Shown piece after piece: positions 4,201-5,898 of a DNA stretch of 5,898 nt. This DNA comes from Clostridia bacterium (GTDB lineage: Bacteria > Bacillota_A > Clostridia > Oscillospirales > CAG-272): NCBI GenBank assembly GCA_017626655.1, contig JAGAIH010000169.1:1-5898 (forward strand), read 5' to 3'. Numbering within the stretch: the first letter of the stretch is position 1; each line of letters begins with the position of its first letter. The position numbers were made by a program, and so were the translations under genes. The notes beneath the pieces were generated by a model. The model ran no database searches. It was not told where the DNA came from and worked only from the letters and a program-made list of their open reading frames with translations.

Positions 4201-5622
4201 TTAGAAGATATAGTAGAGGAAGGGGCTGAAGGTGCCGCTGACCATGTAGGCCACGGCCAGGAGCAGAGCGACGGCGATCATGACGGGGCGCAGAACGGCC
4301 ACGGCGGGGCGCTTGGCCTCCAGCTTGGCAAAGAGCTTCGCGGGCCAGGGGGTGGCGGCGATCACCGAAACGGCCAGGAGAGGCAGGGCGCGGAGCAGCT
4401 CGTAGCCCACCACGGGGGAGGCCGCTCCCACCGTACCGATGCCGAAGAGACCGCCGATGACGGCGAAGGCCTCGCTCAGGTCGGTGTGGTCGAAGATCAT
4501 CCAGCCGATGCCAATGAGGAGAAGGGCCCAGATATGGCCCAAGGCGCGGGTGAGGGGGGTCTTTTCAAACCACTTGAGGAGGAAGAGCTTCTCCAGGGCC
4601 AGGATGATGAAGTAGAACACGCCCCACAGGATGAAATTCCAGGCCGCGCCGTGCCAGAAGCCCGTGAGGAACCACACCACCGCCATGTTGAGGATCTGGC
4701 GGGGGAGTCCCTTGCGGTTGCCGCCCAGGGGGATGTAGACGTACTCACGGAACCAGGAGGACAGGGAGATGTGCCACCGCCGCCAGAAGTCGGTGATGGA
4801 GGAGGCCAGGTAGGGGTAGTTGAAGTTTTCCAGGAACTCAAAGCCCAGCATCCGCCCCAGGCCGATGGCCATGTCGGAGTAGCCCGCGAAGTCGAAGTAG
4901 ATGTGGAGGGTGTAGGTCAGCACCATGAGCCAGGCGGTCAGGGTGGTGGGCTCCACCGCGTAGGCCGTGCCCAGGTAGGCGTAGACGGCGGCCAGGGAGT
5001 CGCCCAGCAGGATCTTCTTGGCGAATCCCACCGTAAAGCGGCTGACGCCCGAGGAGAACTTGTCCACCGAATGGGTGCGGTGGATCAGCTGATCGTCCAC
5101 GTCGCGGTAGCGGACGATGGGACCCGCGATGAGCTGGGGGAAGAGGGCTACGTAGGCACCGAAGGAGACGTAGCTCCGCTGGGTATCGGTGTTGCCCCGA
5201 TAGAGGTCGATGGAGTAGGACATGATCTGGAAGGTGTAGAAGCTGATACCGATGGGCAGGGTCAGCCCCTCGATGGGAGAGATCACCTCCGCCAGCGGGG
5301 GGATCAGGGCCAGATTCTCCAAAAAGAAGTTGGTGTACTTGAAGAACAACAGCATTCCCAGGTTGAGGCAGACCGAGAGGATCAGCCAGAATTTCGCCTT
5401 TTTGGGGTTGCTCTCACGGTACTTGCCGATGGGGAAGCCCGTGAGGTAGGCCACCGTGACCGAGAAGAGCATCACCAGGATGTAGGTAGGCTCTCCGAAG
5501 CCGTAGAAGACCAGACTCAGAAGAAACAGCGCCAGGTTCCGCCCCTTCAGCGGCATGATGTAGTAGATCAGAAGGGAGAGGGGAAGGAACCCGAAGAGGA
5601 ATATGGTGGAGGAAAAGACCAT
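4201..5622 (-). CDS. MBOAT-family membrane-bound O-acyltransferase (AlgI/DltB-like)
   Basis: A 473-residue polytopic enzyme of the usual AlgI-like length that passes acyl groups across the cytoplasmic membrane to an extracellular acceptor enzyme. Family hallmarks seen in order: N-terminal MVFSSTIFLFGFLPL, LPIGISFYTFQIMSYSIDLYRG (residues about 122-143), FPQLIAGPIVRYRD (161-174), YFDFAGYSDMAIGLGRMLGF (242-261), then the core ITDFWRRWHISLSSWFREYV (276-295) and YIPLGGNRKG. The invariant catalytic histidine is in TGFWHGAAWNFILWG (His324); His284 is in the WRRWH motif. About a dozen hydrophobic segments span the protein, ending at YYIF. The ribosome binding site AAAGGA lies 7 nt before the ATG at 5622. 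It is the first gene of an operon with the DHHW protein, an arrangement typical of glycan O-acetylation cassettes in Clostridia. It lacks a DltA/DltC-type neighbour, so D-alanylation is less likely than acetylation. Confidence 0.95.
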   Translation of the reverse strand: MVFSSTIFLFGFLPLSLLIYYIMPLKGRNLALFLLSLVFYGFGEPTYILVMLFSVTVAYLTGFPIGKYRESNPKKAKFWLILSVCLNLGMLLFFKYTNFFLENLALIPPLAEVISPIEGLTLPIGISFYTFQIMSYSIDLYRGNTDTQRSYVSFGAYVALFPQLIAGPIVRYRDVDDQLIHRTHSVDKFSSGVSRFTVGFAKKILLGDSLAAVYAYLGTAYAVEPTTLTAWLMVLTYTLHIYFDFAGYSDMAIGLGRMLGFEFLENFNYPYLASSITDFWRRWHISLSSWFREYVYIPLGGNRKGLPRQILNMAVVWFLTGFWHGAAWNFILWGVFYFIILALEKLFLLKWFEKTPLTRALGHIWALLLIGIGWMIFDHTDLSEAFAVIGGLFGIGTVGAASPVVGYELLRALPLLAVSVIAATPWPAKLFAKLEAKRPAVAVLRPVMIAVALLLAVAYMVSGTFSPFLYYIF

Positions 5623-5685
5623 AGGGGAATCCTTTCATAAGGGAAAATTTGGGCTTATCGGTCTGTTTCGATTGGCACAAACACC

Positions 5686-5717
5686 TGTAGGGAGCGCCGC
5701 CCTCGTCGCTCCGCCAC
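5686..5717 (+). repeat. 32-nt palindromic repeat, copy 1
   Basis: The unit begins TGTAGGGAGCG and ends CGCTCCGCCAC. It contains GGAGCG...CGCTCC, so it can fold by itself. It matches the reverse complement of 5792-5823 at 30 of 32 positions. Short GTAGGG-type palindromic units of this kind occur as dispersed intergenic repeats in many Clostridia (REP/MITE-like); this identification is from memory. Confidence 0.75.
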
Positions 5718-5791
5718 ATAGAACATACCGATATGTTTCGGGTGTAAAGGCGAATCATATGTATCTGACAATAGATATGGGCAATTTTCAG

Positions 5792-5823
5792 GTGGCGGAG
5801 CGCCGAGGGCGTCGCTCCCTACA
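5792..5823 (-). repeat. 32-nt palindromic repeat, copy 2 (inverted)
   Basis: The inverted partner of 5686-5717, differing at 2 of 32 positions, with 74 bp between the copies. Similarity stops exactly at the repeat ends on both sides, which is what mobile or dispersed units show. Together the pair could form a large stem-loop in the leader of the MBOAT operon if transcription starts upstream of it. Confidence 0.75.
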
Positions 5824-5898
5824 ATGGGTCATTGGCAACCGAGCCATCGTGCCGAACAGTTCGATAAACCGCAATTTGAATTCAACTCTAAAACAAAG

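Larger units (their letters stand above)
5623..5898. other. Non-coding region upstream of the MBOAT-DHHW operon
   Basis: No convincing gene is seen on either strand. It contains the MBOAT ribosome binding site, two inverted 32-nt repeats, a small inverted repeat AACATA-CCGA-TATGTT (5722-5737) between them, the palindrome TTGAATTCAA (5876-5885) and CGAACAGTTCG (5853-5863). On the minus strand TTGTCA-like and TTGCCC-like boxes lie between the repeats, but none has a good -10 at 16-18 bp, so the operon promoter was not located. Confidence 0.6.

Noticed and set aside
2956..5640. 894-codon open frame on the plus strand covering both the MBOAT and DHHW genes.
   Set aside because: Its codons lie exactly opposite those of the two real genes, so it stays open simply because they do not use TTA, CTA or TCA codons, as expected at this GC content. 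Its protein is Gly/Glu/His/Val-rich without any recognisable domain, whereas the minus strand encodes clear family hallmarks.
5414..5758. 114-codon minus-strand frame running from the upstream gap into the MBOAT 5' end.
   Set aside because: It overlaps the MBOAT N-terminus in another frame, crosses a 32-nt repeat and shows no domain features.

Overview
This looks like a GC-rich Gram-positive chromosome, most likely a gut Clostridia member of the Oscillospiraceae/Ruminococcaceae type. The reasons are strong AGGAG-like ribosome binding sites, a textbook sigma-A tRNA promoter, an encoded CCA on the tRNA, a DHHW-family protein next to an MBOAT acyltransferase, and a CPBP-like membrane protein. 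The taxonomic call is inference from gene style, not from a marker gene.

Layout. The left edge (3-542, +) is the C-terminal part of a self-cleaving S24/LexA-like repressor; its N-terminus lies outside the window. A hairpin terminator separates it from a four-helix membrane protein of unknown function (685-1257, +). That gene converges on a small single-pass membrane protein (1318-1719, -), and both share a bidirectional terminator at 1280-1307. Next comes a seven-helix membrane protein (1860-2609, -). It aligns by eye with the CPBP (CAAX protease/bacteriocin-processing) fold but appears to have lost all the catalytic residues.

The stretch 2610-2941 is unusually dense. It holds a tRNA-Pro(CGG) on the minus strand with a perfect-consensus promoter (TTGACA-17-TATAAT). 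The tRNA trailer forms a 23-bp hairpin that reaches back into its acceptor end. Then come two further inverted repeats and a second, broken copy of the tRNA 3' end.

The right half is a two-gene minus-strand operon: an MBOAT O-acyltransferase (4201-5622) followed after 9 bp by a membrane-anchored DHHW/AlgJ-like SGNH protein (2980-4191). By analogy with AlgI/AlgJ-AlgX and related pairs, the MBOAT protein would pass an acyl group (probably acetyl) across the membrane and the DHHW protein would place it on an exported glycan. The glycan cannot be identified because no glycosyltransferase genes are present. Upstream of this operon, 5623-5898 is non-coding and contains two 32-nt palindromic repeats in opposite orientation.

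No defence system, CRISPR array, transposase or integrase is visible. The most interesting points are the apparent CPBP pseudoprotease, the rearranged tRNA-Pro 3' region and the paired 32-nt repeats.
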